Below are positions 1 to 7,044 of a stretch of DNA of 8,622 nucleotides, one piece after another. Each line of letters begins with the position of its first letter. Within the stretch, counting starts at the first letter, position 1. The position numbers and the translations under genes were made by a program. Below the pieces are notes generated by a model that worked only from the letters and a program-made list of their open reading frames with translations, searched no databases and was not told the origin of the DNA. Source of the DNA: Acidobacteriota bacterium (lineage in GTDB: Bacteria; Acidobacteriota; Vicinamibacteria; Vicinamibacterales; SCN-69-37); the NCBI GenBank assembly GCA_021824055.1, contig JAKALV010000132.1:1-8622 (forward strand), given 5' to 3'.

Positions 1-2
1 AC

Positions 3-635
3 TTCGCCTGGCGCTATTTCGGTCCGTTCGGCGAAGTCGCCGCCGGACGCGACCTGATGCGGCCTATCGCGCTAAACGTCATACTTTTCAGTGTGTTCGC
101 GTTGCACCATTCGCTGCTCGCCCGCACCGGCGCGAAAGCGTTGATCACACGCGCCGTGCCGGCGCAACTCGAACGCGCCACCTATGTCTGGGTCGCGAGC
201 CTCCTGTTCATCGCGGTGTGCGCATGCTGGCAGCCGGTGCCGGGCGTCCTGTGGCGCGCCGGCGGCGCCGCGGCCTGGACGCTGCGGGGCCTTTCGCTGA
301 TCGGCGCGTGGCTCACGCTCCAGTCAGCGGCAATGTTGGATATGTTCGAACTGGCCGGAACGCGGCCGCTGATGGCGCCTCGATCGGACGACGGCGAGTT
401 GAAGGCGCACGGCCCGTATGCGCTCGTGCGGCACCCGATCTATCTCGCCTGGCTGTTCCTGGTGTGGACACCAACGACGATGACCGGCACCCGCGCGGTG
501 TTCGCGGCGATCAGCACCGCGTACCTGGTCATCGCGATTCCGTTTGAGGAACGATCGCTGCGCGCGTCGCTCGGCCCGGCGTACGCCGCCTACGCCGGCC
601 GCGTGCGCTGGCGTCTCGTGCCCGGGATCTACTGA
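3..635 (+). CDS. Isoprenylcysteine carboxyl methyltransferase/NnrU-like membrane methyltransferase, 5' end outside window
   Basis: A multi-spanning membrane protein of the ICMT/PEMT-like superfamily, whose members transfer a methyl group from SAM to lipophilic substrates; the substrate here cannot be told. Counting from the ATG at 57 (192 aa), hydrophobic segments lie at about 5-20, 42-58, 75-92, 128-140 and 146-162. The superfamily signature follows: GPYALVRHPIY (119-129), then FEERSL (163-168) and a Tyr/Arg-rich end with WRLVPGIY. The His-Pro pair and the Glu-Glu pair are the SAM-site residues of the family. The frame stays open upstream of ATG 57 to the window edge and reads as a plausible aromatic helix end (FAWRYFGPFGEV). 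ATG 57 has only a weak GGA ahead of it, so I think the true start lies outside the window; 57 is the fallback. Its stop overlaps the tail of the opposing gene by 7 bp. Family is fairly sure, substrate unknown. Confidence 0.82.
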   Translation, partial: FAWRYFGPFGEVAAGRDLMRPIALNVILFSVFALHHSLLARTGAKALITRAVPAQLERATYVWVASLLFIAVCACWQPVPGVLWRAGGAAAWTLRGLSLIGAWLTLQSAAMLDMFELAGTRPLMAPRSDDGELKAHGPYALVRHPIYLAWLFLVWTPTTMTGTRAVFAAISTAYLVIAIPFEERSLRASLGPAYAAYAGRVRWRLVPGIY

Positions 636-940
636 TCGTAGTCGTCGACCGGCAGGCCCGCGAGAGGCTCGTACATCGCGAGGCTCTGATGCGACGGAAT
701 TTCAAACCGACGTTTGCACTTGCCGCACGTCGCAAAGTCCTCCGCGCGCACGAGGTAATCCTTCAGCTTGCTGAACAGCGCGCGGTCGCGCTCGTCGGCG
801 CCCGCCGGGATGCGGTCTTTCTTCGTGCGGTGGATCCACCGCAGCTGATACTCCTGCCGGTGCCCGCATTTCGGACACGAGAGCGCCATCGGTTTCATTT
901 CCGGCTGTTCCGTGAAGAAGTCGCGCTCGTTGAGGGCCAT
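629..940 (-). CDS. Small zinc-ribbon protein of unknown function
   Basis: A 103-aa soluble protein that I do not recognise as a named family. It has two CxxC knuckles, CPKC at residues 22-25 and CGKC at 72-75, spaced as a split zinc ribbon. A basic and charged stretch lies between them (RWIHRTKKDR at 35-44, then an Asp/Arg-rich helix to about 65). The end is acidic (VDDYDQ). Such small ribbons often bind nucleic acid or a protein partner, but nothing here shows which. The start at 940 is chosen because a TACCAT -10-like box lies 7 nt before it (see the 941-992 regulatory region). ATG at 898 (residue 15) is an alternative with GGAA just ahead of it and would still keep both knuckles. It is transcribed divergently from lon, and its 3' end overlaps the membrane methyltransferase gene by 7 bp. 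Confidence 0.72.
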   Translation of the reverse strand: MALNERDFFTEQPEMKPMALSCPKCGHRQEYQLRWIHRTKKDRIPAGADERDRALFSKLKDYLVRAEDFATCGKCKRRFEIPSHQSLAMYEPLAGLPVDDYDQ

Positions 941-992
941 GCGTTTGATGGTATCAAGTTAACTGCGCGCGCACGTGCATTACACTGAATTC
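941..992. promoter_or_regulatory. Divergent promoter region between the zinc-ribbon gene and lon
   Basis: This 52-bp gap must hold both promoters. On the plus strand TACACT (981-986) fits TANNNT and is followed by six bases and then GTG at 993. On the minus strand TACCAT (953-948) is followed by seven bases and then ATG at 940. Neither start has a Shine-Dalgarno, so both mRNAs may be leaderless. No good -35 box sits at 16-18 bp from either. Two short palindromes, AGTTAACT (957-964) and GCACGTGC (971-978), lie between the boxes and could bind a regulator, but they are too short to be persuasive. No CIRCE-like heat-shock operator is visible. Confidence 0.45.
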
Positions 993-3383
993 GTGGCTAC
1001 CCCGACAACTGACACCACGCCGCGCACGCCAGCGCTCCCCGCGGAGCTGCCGGTCATTCCACTGCGCGGCAGCGTCGTCCTCCCGCTCTCCGTGTCGCCC
1101 CTGTCCGTCAGCCGTCAAATCTCCGTGGACGCCGTCAATCGTGCGCTCGCGGGCGATCGCATGGTGCTGTTCCTCATGCAGAAGCACGACGTCGACGATC
1201 CGGCGCCGGACGACCTGCACCGCGTCGGCACGGTCGCCATCATCCGGCAGATGTCCGCCAGCCCGGCGGGCCTGCGCCTGCTGGTGGAAGGCGTGGCGCG
1301 CGCGCAGGCGGAGTTCATGACGCGCGACGGCGCGTTGCTCAAGGCCCTGATCCATCCGAAACCGGAACCCACGGCCGTCACGGTGGAAGTGGAGGCCCAT
1401 GTCCGCCACGTGCACGAACTGGTCGAGCGGGCGCTCTCGGTGGCCACCGGCCTTTCGCCCGACATGAAGCAGCTGGTGTCGGCCATCGACGATCCGCTGC
1501 GTCTGGCGTACGTGCTGGCCGGCCTGCTCGATCTCAAGGCCGAAGACAAGCAGATCCTCCTCGAGGAAGACTCGCTCTCGGTCAAGCTCACGGCGATTGC
1601 GCAGGCGCTGCAACGCGAGATCGAAGTGCTGGAGCTGAAGGGCAAGATCGAGTCGCAGGCCCAGCAGGAAATGTCCGACGCGCAGCGCCAGTACATGCTG
1701 CGCCAGCAGCTGAGGGCCATTCAGGAAGAGCTCGGCGAAGGCCCGACGGAGATTCAGCAGCTGCGCGAGCGGTTCACCAAGGCCGCCCTGCCGCCCGGCA
1801 TCAGCGACAGCGTCAGCCGCGAGATCGACCGGCTCGAGCGCATGAGCTCGTCATCGCCCGAGTACCAGATGGTGCGCACGTATCTCGACTGGGTCTTTGA
1901 AGTGCCGTGGTCGGTCACGACCGAAGACCGCCTCGACCCGGTGGAAGCGCGCCGCGTCCTCGATGCCGATCACTACGGTCTCGAGAAGGTGAAGGAACGC
2001 ATCGTCGAGTACCTCGCGGTGCGCAAGCTCAAGGGCGACATGAAAGGCCCGATCCTGTGCTTCGTCGGCCCGCCCGGCGTGGGCAAGACATCGCTCGGCC
2101 AGTCGATCGCACGCGCGATGAACCGCAAGTTCGTGCGGCTGTCGCTCGGCGGCGTGCGCGACGAGGCGGAGATTCGCGGCCACCGCCGGACCTACATCGG
2201 CGCCATGCCCGGCCGCATCGTCCAGGCCATGAAGCAGGCCGGCTCCATGAATCCCGTCTTCATGCTCGACGAGCTCGACAAGCTCACCGCGGGTGGATTT
2301 TCGGGCGATCCCGCCGCCGCGCTGCTGGAAGTGCTCGATCCGGCGCAGAACAACACGTTCCGCGACCACTACCTCGAAGTGCCACTCGACCTGTCGCGCG
2401 TGCTCTTCATCGCCACGGCGAATCAGCTCGGGCCGGTCCACCCGGCCCTGCTGGATCGCATGGAGATCATCGAACTCAGCGGCTACAGCGAGCGCGACAA
2501 GCAGGAGATCGCGCGAACGTATCTGATTCCAAGGCAGGCGGCCGAGAACGGGCTGCCGGACGGGTATCTGCACATCACGGACGGCGCCCTGGCGCGCGTC
2601 ATCTCCGAGTACACCCGCGAAGCCGGCGTGCGCAGTCTCGAACGCCGCCTCGGCGCGCTGGCGCGCAAGTCGGCGGCGGCGCTCGCCACGTCGGCGGCCT
2701 CGACGGAATCGCCTGCCCCTGTATCAACCACCGTGGACGTCGATGACGTGCCGACGCTGCTCGGGCCGCCCCGATTCAAGCCCGACACCGCGTTCCGCCT
2801 GTCGCGGCCCGGCGTCGCCACGGGCCTGGCCTGGACGGAGGCCGGCGGCGACGTGTTGTACGTGGAAGCCGCGCTGATGCCGTCGGGCAGCGGCCAACTG
2901 ATGCTGACCGGCCAGCTCGGCGCGGTGATGCAGGAATCCGCGCGCGCGGCGCTCAGCCATATTCGCCAACAGGCCGCCGTGCTCGGCATCGATCCGCAAT
3001 TCCTGCAAGGCCATGACCTGCACGTGCATGTGCCCGCCGGGGCCATTCCGAAAGACGGCCCGTCGGCCGGCGTCACGATGGCCACCGCCATCGTCTCCGC
3101 CCTGCGCCGGCAACCGGTCGCGGCCAACATCGCGATGACCGGCGAGATCACTCTCTCCGGGATGGTCTTGCCCGTCGGCGGCGTCCGCGAGAAGGTGCTG
3201 GCCGCCAACCGGCAGGGGCTCAATACCGTGATCCTGCCCGAGCGCAATCTCGATGACGTGCTGGAACTGCCCGACGAAGTGCGCAACGCGATGCGCTTTG
3301 TTCCCGCCCGCACGCTCGACGACGTGCTGCGCGTTGCGCTGCCGGTCGATTCCCCCGCCGAGCTCGCCAGCGCCCAGGAATGA
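993..3383 (+). CDS. lon: ATP-dependent protease Lon (La)
   Basis: Cytosolic AAA+ serine protease that unfolds and degrades damaged and regulatory proteins. From GTG 993 it is 796 aa, normal for bacterial LonA. Domains in order: the N-terminal substrate-binding domain (about 20-205, opening LPVIPLRGSVVLP); a coiled-coil helical region (about 205-285, rich in Gln/Glu/Arg); the AAA module with Walker A GPPGVGKTS (359-367), Walker B FMLDELD (423-429) and a sensor region around ATANQLGPVHPALLDR; and the protease domain with catalytic Ser691 in KDGPSAGV and Lys734 in VGGVREKV. The Ser-Lys spacing of 43 matches E. coli Lon (679/722). All key residues are present, so it should be active. GTG 993 is preferred over the in-frame GTG at 975 because a -10-like TACACT lies just ahead of 993 and 975 would fall inside the promoter. 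Its stop overlaps the next gene by ATGA, implying coupled translation. Confidence 0.97.
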   Translation: MATPTTDTTPRTPALPAELPVIPLRGSVVLPLSVSPLSVSRQISVDAVNRALAGDRMVLFLMQKHDVDDPAPDDLHRVGTVAIIRQMSASPAGLRLLVEGVARAQAEFMTRDGALLKALIHPKPEPTAVTVEVEAHVRHVHELVERALSVATGLSPDMKQLVSAIDDPLRLAYVLAGLLDLKAEDKQILLEEDSLSVKLTAIAQALQREIEVLELKGKIESQAQQEMSDAQRQYMLRQQLRAIQEELGEGPTEIQQLRERFTKAALPPGISDSVSREIDRLERMSSSSPEYQMVRTYLDWVFEVPWSVTTEDRLDPVEARRVLDADHYGLEKVKERIVEYLAVRKLKGDMKGPILCFVGPPGVGKTSLGQSIARAMNRKFVRLSLGGVRDEAEIRGHRRTYIGAMPGRIVQAMKQAGSMNPVFMLDELDKLTAGGFSGDPAAALLEVLDPAQNNTFRDHYLEVPLDLSRVLFIATANQLGPVHPALLDRMEIIELSGYSERDKQEIARTYLIPRQAAENGLPDGYLHITDGALARVISEYTREAGVRSLERRLGALARKSAAALATSAASTESPAPVSTTVDVDDVPTLLGPPRFKPDTAFRLSRPGVATGLAWTEAGGDVLYVEAALMPSGSGQLMLTGQLGAVMQESARAALSHIRQQAAVLGIDPQFLQGHDLHVHVPAGAIPKDGPSAGVTMATAIVSALRRQPVAANIAMTGEITLSGMVLPVGGVREKVLAANRQGLNTVILPERNLDDVLELPDEVRNAMRFVPARTLDDVLRVALPVDSPAELASAQE

Positions 3384-4501
3384 CCACCGTCGTCTATTAC
3401 ATTTCCGGACACGGGTTCGGTCACGCGTCGCGCGCCGGCGAGGTGATCAACGCGCTCGGCGCCGCGCTGGGACGCGAGCTGCGGCTCATCGTTCGCTCCG
3501 GCGTACCGCCGTCGCTGTTTGCCCGCGCCATCCGGGTGCCGTACGAACTTCGGCCCGGCATCTGCGACACCGGCCTCGCGCAGACCAACAGCATCGCGCA
3601 TGACGACGAGGCCACGATCACGGAGGCGGCGCGCTTCTACGAGACCTTCGATCGCCGCGCCGAAGCCGAAGCGGACGCGTTCAGACATGACGACGTGCGG
3701 GTGGTCGTTGCCGACATCGCGCCGCTGGGCCTGGCGGTCGCCGCGCGCCGGGGCGTGCCCTCCGTCTTCATCGCCAACTTCACGTGGGACTGGATCTACG
3801 AAGATCGCCCCGGGTTTGCGGCGCGGGCGCCGCAGGTGATCCCGACAATCCGCCGCGCGCACGCGCTCGCGACGCTCACGCTGCGAATGCCGCTGTCACC
3901 GTCGTTTGAGGGCACGGGGCTCAGCAACGTCCACGACTTCCCGTTGATCGCCCGCCGCGCCACGCACGAGCGAGCGGAGACGCGCGCGCACTTCAACCTG
4001 CCCCTCGACCGCAAGCTGGCGTTGCTGTCGTTCGGCGGCTACGGTCTCAACGAGCTGGATCTGACCGGCGTTGACTGCGCTTCCGAGTGGGATCTGGTCG
4101 TCACCGATCGCAGTTCCAGCGACCCCCGCCTGGCCGCGCTGCCTCACGTGCATGCTCTATCGGAAGCGGCGCTCTCGTCCAACGAGTTCCACTACGAAGA
4201 CCTCGTCGCCGCGGCCGATGCGGTCATCACCAAACCCGGCTACGGGATCATCGGCGAGTGCGCCACGGCCGGCACGCCGATGGTCTACACCTCGCGCGGC
4301 GACTTTCGCGAGTACGGCGTGCTCGTGGCCGGGATGCCGCGCATCCTGCGCTGCGCGTTCATCAGCCAGCCGGACCTGTTCGCCGGCCGATGGCGCCATG
4401 CGCTCGACGATGCCTTGTCGCAGCCGGCCCCGCCCGAGCGTTTCGAGCCAACCGGCGCCGCGCGTGCCGCCGCCGAGATCCTCCGTCTGGCTCATACGTA
4501 A
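3380..4501 (+). CDS. GT-B glycosyltransferase-like protein, related to the N-terminal domain of L-arabinokinase
   Basis: A 373-aa soluble protein with a two-Rossmann GT-B layout like MurG and other family-28/GT1-type glycosyltransferases. The N-terminal domain opens with a beta strand and the loop SGHGFGHASR (9-18), equivalent to the acceptor-side G-rich loop of that fold. The middle holds VFIANFTWDWIYE (129-141), and the second domain begins about LALLSFGGYG (213-222). The C-terminal donor-site motif is ADAVITKPGYGIIGECATAG (279-298), followed by TPMVYTSRGDFRE. From memory, the GHGFGHA loop, the NF(S/T)WD(W/F)IY segment and the KxGYG..(G/S)E motif closely match the glycosyltransferase-like N-terminal half of plant L-arabinokinase; no GHMP kinase half is present here. 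Donor and acceptor are unknown. It overlaps lon by 4 bp (ATGA), has AGG only one base before its ATG, and probably relies on ribosomes finishing lon. The hairpin at 4501-4578 ends the operon. Confidence 0.85.
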   Translation: MTTVVYYISGHGFGHASRAGEVINALGAALGRELRLIVRSGVPPSLFARAIRVPYELRPGICDTGLAQTNSIAHDDEATITEAARFYETFDRRAEAEADAFRHDDVRVVVADIAPLGLAVAARRGVPSVFIANFTWDWIYEDRPGFAARAPQVIPTIRRAHALATLTLRMPLSPSFEGTGLSNVHDFPLIARRATHERAETRAHFNLPLDRKLALLSFGGYGLNELDLTGVDCASEWDLVVTDRSSSDPRLAALPHVHALSEAALSSNEFHYEDLVAAADAVITKPGYGIIGECATAGTPMVYTSRGDFREYGVLVAGMPRILRCAFISQPDLFAGRWRHALDDALSQPAPPERFEPTGAARAAAEILRLAHT

Positions 4502-4578
4502 AGAGGCAAAGGGACAAAGCGACAAAGGGGCAATGAAGATCTTCATTGCCTCTTTGCCGCTCTGTCCCTTTGCCCCTT
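4501..4578. repeat. 78-bp inverted repeat built of octamers; probable bidirectional terminator
   Basis: Two 39-nt arms (4501-4539 and 4540-4578) meet without a spacer, and 35 of 39 positions are complementary. The central 22 bp (4529-4550) are a perfect palindrome around AGATCT. Each arm contains four octamers in the same register: GGCAAAGG, GACAAAGC, GACAAAGG and GGCAATGA on the left, and close variants on the right when reverse-complemented. The repeat overlaps the last base of the glycosyltransferase-like gene's stop and ends 14 bp before the methyltransferase's stop, so it fills the convergent gap. There is no long T-run, so it is not a textbook intrinsic terminator. A strong hairpin here could still stop or process transcripts from both sides. 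Confidence 0.8.
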
Positions 4579-4592
4579 GATCTTGATTGGTT

Positions 4593-5216
4593 CTACCGTG
4601 CCGCGCTGTCGCGCTGGCGCCAGGACAGGACGAACGCCGGCGGCAGATTGCGGAACACGGCGCGTCGCGCGGCCATCGGGCCGAAGCGGCCGTCCATCTC
4701 CCGCCGAAACGCGGACGCCGGCGGCGTTGGATACGCGTGGATGTACTGAAAGGTTGTGAAGGTGCCGCGCGGCAGCAGCACCGACTGCACAGCGGCCAGG
4801 ATCGATCGCGACAGCGCGGCCGGCAAACTGGCGAACGGCAGCCCCGAGATGATGTGGTCGGCGCCGGCCCAGCCTCGAGCCGCAATCATCGCGGACAGAT
4901 CGGCCGCCGAACCGCACTCGCAATCGAGCGACGGCCAGCGCGCCTTCAGCTCGCGGCAGAACTGCGGGTCGATGTCCACGGCGAGAAACGTCGCGCCGGC
5001 GGGCAGCTGGCGGATGACTTCCCTCGTGAAGGCACCGCTGCCCGGTCCCAGCTCCACGATCCGGCGGCCGGGCGTCAGCGGAATATCCTGCAGCATCGCG
5101 CGCGCCAGCGTGCGCGAGCTCGGCGCGAGCGCGCCGACCTGCCGCGGGTGGCGCAAAAATCGTCCGAGAAACGTCAGGTGCTCTTCAATCGCCGACATCG
5201 GCCGGCGGTCGGTCAT
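4593..5216 (-). CDS. SAM-dependent phospholipid N-methyltransferase-like protein (PmtA type)
   Basis: A 207-aa class I methyltransferase resembling the PmtA/COG3963 group, which methylates phosphatidylethanolamine towards phosphatidylcholine; some relatives only resemble rRNA adenine dimethylases. The N-terminal helix FLGRFLRHPRQVGALAPSS (16-34) is typical of this group. Motif I of the SAM site is IVELGPGSGAF (53-63), the acidic end of strand beta2 is VDIDP (80-84), and the motif IV position reads HIISGLPFASLP (121-132), where this group has SGLPF. The end, rich in Pro, Arg and aromatics (FQYIHAYP, FRNLPPAFVLSW), also fits. There is no signal peptide or membrane helix, so it is probably peripheral to the inner membrane. 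Its ATG overlaps the stop of the upstream bifunctional gene by ATGA, implying coupled translation; ATG at 5198 is a less likely start. The upstream enzyme helps make methionine, the precursor of the SAM used here. Group likely; exact substrate not proven. Confidence 0.85.
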   Translation of the reverse strand: MTDRRPMSAIEEHLTFLGRFLRHPRQVGALAPSSRTLARAMLQDIPLTPGRRIVELGPGSGAFTREVIRQLPAGATFLAVDIDPQFCRELKARWPSLDCECGSAADLSAMIAARGWAGADHIISGLPFASLPAALSRSILAAVQSVLLPRGTFTTFQYIHAYPTPPASAFRREMDGRFGPMAARRAVFRNLPPAFVLSWRQRDSAAR

Positions 5217-7033
5217 TCGCGCACCGCGAGAAGAAACCGCTCCACGCTTTCCGTGGACCCGTGGAGCGGCCGCACCGATACGCCCTGCACGGCGGACTTC
5301 AACGCGCGAAACACGTCCAGCGTAATGGCCAGGCCTTCGGCGGCCGGATCAGCGGCGCCGCGCATCCGCGCCATGACACGCTCGGGCACCTGCACGTCCG
5401 GCACTTCGCTCGCAATGAACTCCACCTGCCGCACGCGCTCGACCGGTACGATGCCGGCGATCACGGGCAAGCCGGTGGCGCGCAGCCGCGGCAGCAGGGA
5501 AAGGAACGCGTCGGCGTCGAGCACCGGAGGCGTCAGGATGAACTCGGCGCCCGCTTCCACTTTGTAGTCGAGCCGCCGCCATTCGGCGTCGAGGCTTGGC
5601 GCGGACGGGTTGACGGCCACGCCGATGTGAAAGCGCGCGGGACCGCCGAGCGGTTGGCCGCCGATGTCCAATCCCCGATTGAGCCGCGCCACCATGTTCG
5701 TGAGACCGATCGAATCGACTTCGTCAACGGCCGTGGCGTCCGCGTACGTGCTCTGGCTCGGCGGATCGCCCGTCACGAGCAGCACGTTGCGCACACCCAT
5801 CGCGTGCGCCCCGAGCAGGTCCGACTGCATGCCCATCAACGACCGTTGGCGCGCGGAACAATGCAGCACCGGCTCCACGCCGCGCGCGGCGATGAGCTGC
5901 GACAGCGCCAGCGCGCTGACGTGCGCGCTGCTGCGCGGATAGTCGGGCACGTTCACGGCGATCACGCCGAGCGCGGCACACCGTTCGGCGTGCGCCACCG
6001 CCGCGGAGACGTCCATGCCGCGCGGCGGCATGATCTCGGCGAGCATCACAAATGTGCCGTCCGACAGCGCCCGCCCGAGCGCGGACTTCGCGGCGCGATC
6101 GACCGGGGGAACCGGCTCGGCGGCGGCCTCGACGGCGCCCGGCGCCAGCGCGCGCACCGCAGGACCCGCGGCGCGCACGGCCTGCGCCATCTGACGGGTA
6201 TGTTCGGGCGTCGTGCCGCAGCAACCACCGACCAGCCGCGCGCCCGCGCTGACAAACCGGCGCGCGTAGCTCGCCATGTAGTCGGGTGAGCACAAATACA
6301 GATTGCGGCCGTCAACATCACGGGGGCGTCCGGCGTTTGGCTGCGCGGACAGCCGGCGGGTCGTGGCCTGCCCCATCCGCTCGAGCGTTTCGAGCATCGA
6401 CGCCGGGCCGACGCTGCAGTTCACGCCGATCACATCCGCGCCCGCGGCATCCAACCGCGGCGCGAACGTCTCGGGCGGTGTTCCGTCCAGGCTGTTCCCG
6501 TCGTCCTCGGTGGTCATCTGCGCGACGATCGGCAGCGGCGACACGCGGCGAATCGCGCGCACCGCGGCCACCAGCTCGTTGACGTCGCGGAAGGTTTCGA
6601 GCATGAACAGATCCACGCCGCCTTCCGCCAGCGCGGCGGCCTGCTCGGCAAACGCGGCTTCGGCATCGTCCACGCCGGTCTTGCCCCACGGCTCGATGCG
6701 CACGCCAAGCGGCCCGATCGATCCGGCCACCCAGGCGGTGTCGCGCGCCGCGCGCCGCGCGAGGCGGGCCCCCTGAATATTGATCTCGCGCAGATGGTCC
6801 GTCAGCCCGAAGGTTGACAGCTTGAACCGGTTCGCCCCAAACGTGTTCGTCTCGATGAGGTCGGCGCCGGCGCGCACGTACTCCTGGTGGACGCCCAGCA
6901 CCAGATCGGGCTGGGCCAGATTCAGCTCATCGAAGCACTTGTTGAGAAAGATGCCCTTCGCATAGAGCATCGTGCCCATCGCCCCGTCACAGACAAGGAC
7001 GCGGGCATCCAGTTCCTGCAGGAATGGCTTAAT
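5213..7033 (-). CDS. Bifunctional homocysteine S-methyltransferase / methylenetetrahydrofolate reductase
   Basis: Two enzymes fused as in Bacillus YitJ; 606 aa from the ATT at 7033. The N-terminal half (about 1-292) is a homocysteine S-methyltransferase barrel: VCDGAMGTM near residues 14-22, and zinc ligands Cys206 (GVNCS) and Cys271-Cys272 (GGCCGT). A Pro/Ala-rich linker (about 293-326) leads to the FAD-dependent MTHFR barrel (about 327-606), which reduces methylene-THF to methyl-THF. In that barrel AEIMPP gives the catalytic Glu333 and VTGDPP gives the flavin-site Asp423. The usual TQP of this domain reads TPP at 501-503, replacing the folate-contacting Gln. The first ATG (6979) would delete the conserved opening of the barrel. 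ATT at 7033-7031 has GAGG 7 nt upstream and gives a normal N-terminus (KPFLQELDARVLVCDGAMGT). It lies 9 bp after the ferredoxin gene and overlaps the next gene by ATGA. Function very likely; the start codon is unusual. Confidence 0.92.
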   Translation of the reverse strand: MKPFLQELDARVLVCDGAMGTMLYAKGIFLNKCFDELNLAQPDLVLGVHQEYVRAGADLIETNTFGANRFKLSTFGLTDHLREINIQGARLARRAARDTAWVAGSIGPLGVRIEPWGKTGVDDAEAAFAEQAAALAEGGVDLFMLETFRDVNELVAAVRAIRRVSPLPIVAQMTTEDDGNSLDGTPPETFAPRLDAAGADVIGVNCSVGPASMLETLERMGQATTRRLSAQPNAGRPRDVDGRNLYLCSPDYMASYARRFVSAGARLVGGCCGTTPEHTRQMAQAVRAAGPAVRALAPGAVEAAAEPVPPVDRAAKSALGRALSDGTFVMLAEIMPPRGMDVSAAVAHAERCAALGVIAVNVPDYPRSSAHVSALALSQLIAARGVEPVLHCSARQRSLMGMQSDLLGAHAMGVRNVLLVTGDPPSQSTYADATAVDEVDSIGLTNMVARLNRGLDIGGQPLGGPARFHIGVAVNPSAPSLDAEWRRLDYKVEAGAEFILTPPVLDADAFLSLLPRLRATGLPVIAGIVPVERVRQVEFIASEVPDVQVPERVMARMRGAADPAAEGLAITLDVFRALKSAVQGVSVRPLHGSTESVERFLLAVRE

Positions 7034-7044
7034 GAGCCTGCCTC
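7034..7044 (-). promoter_or_regulatory. Shine-Dalgarno site that decides the start of the bifunctional methyltransferase gene
   Basis: On the minus strand GAGG occupies 7044-7041, sharing its GA with the TGA stop of the ferredoxin gene. It is followed by seven bases (CAGGCTC) and then ATT at 7033. GAGG with a 7-nt spacer is a near-ideal distance for initiation. The ATG at 6979 has no such motif at that distance. This favours ATT as the initiator and suggests coupling to the end of the upstream gene. Confidence 0.6.

Noticed and set aside
1..57. Frame ending in TGA at 55-57, overlapping the ATG at 57, as the tail of an upstream gene
   Set aside because: Only 18 codons of Pro/Ser/Ala-rich peptide with no recognisable feature, while the frame of the membrane methyltransferase itself is open to the edge and reads as a plausible membrane-protein N-terminal region.
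957..978. Short palindromes AGTTAACT and GCACGTGC as regulator operators
   Set aside because: At 8 bp each they are expected often by chance, and no repeated half-sites surround them; noted only within the promoter region.
2666..2790. Insertion in lon between the AAA and protease domains (Ala/Ser/Thr/Pro-rich)
   Set aside because: This linker is variable among Lon proteins and seems only slightly longer than in E. coli; the flanking domains are intact.
2483..3862. Long minus-strand open frame (459 codons) opposite lon and the glycosyltransferase-like gene
   Set aside because: Arg/Ala/Ser-rich, low-information translation lying across two well-supported genes and their junction; typical antisense artefact in GC-rich DNA.
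4501..4536. Octamer repeats as a CRISPR array
   Set aside because: The units are contiguous without spacers and only 8 bp long, and no cas gene is nearby.
4579..4592. Intrinsic terminator T-run after the 78-bp hairpin
   Set aside because: The following bases are mixed (GATCTTGATTGGTT), not a U-tract on either strand, so termination there is only inferred from position and structure.
4587..6289. Overlapping plus-strand open frames opposite the PmtA-like and homocysteine methyltransferase/MTHFR genes
   Set aside because: His/Arg/Ala-rich translations with no motifs; the minus strand carries complete catalytic motifs over the same bases.
5213..6979. ATG at 6979 as the start of the bifunctional methyltransferase
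   Set aside because: It falls inside the conserved DGAMGT motif and leaves no Shine-Dalgarno; the ATT at 7033 explains both.
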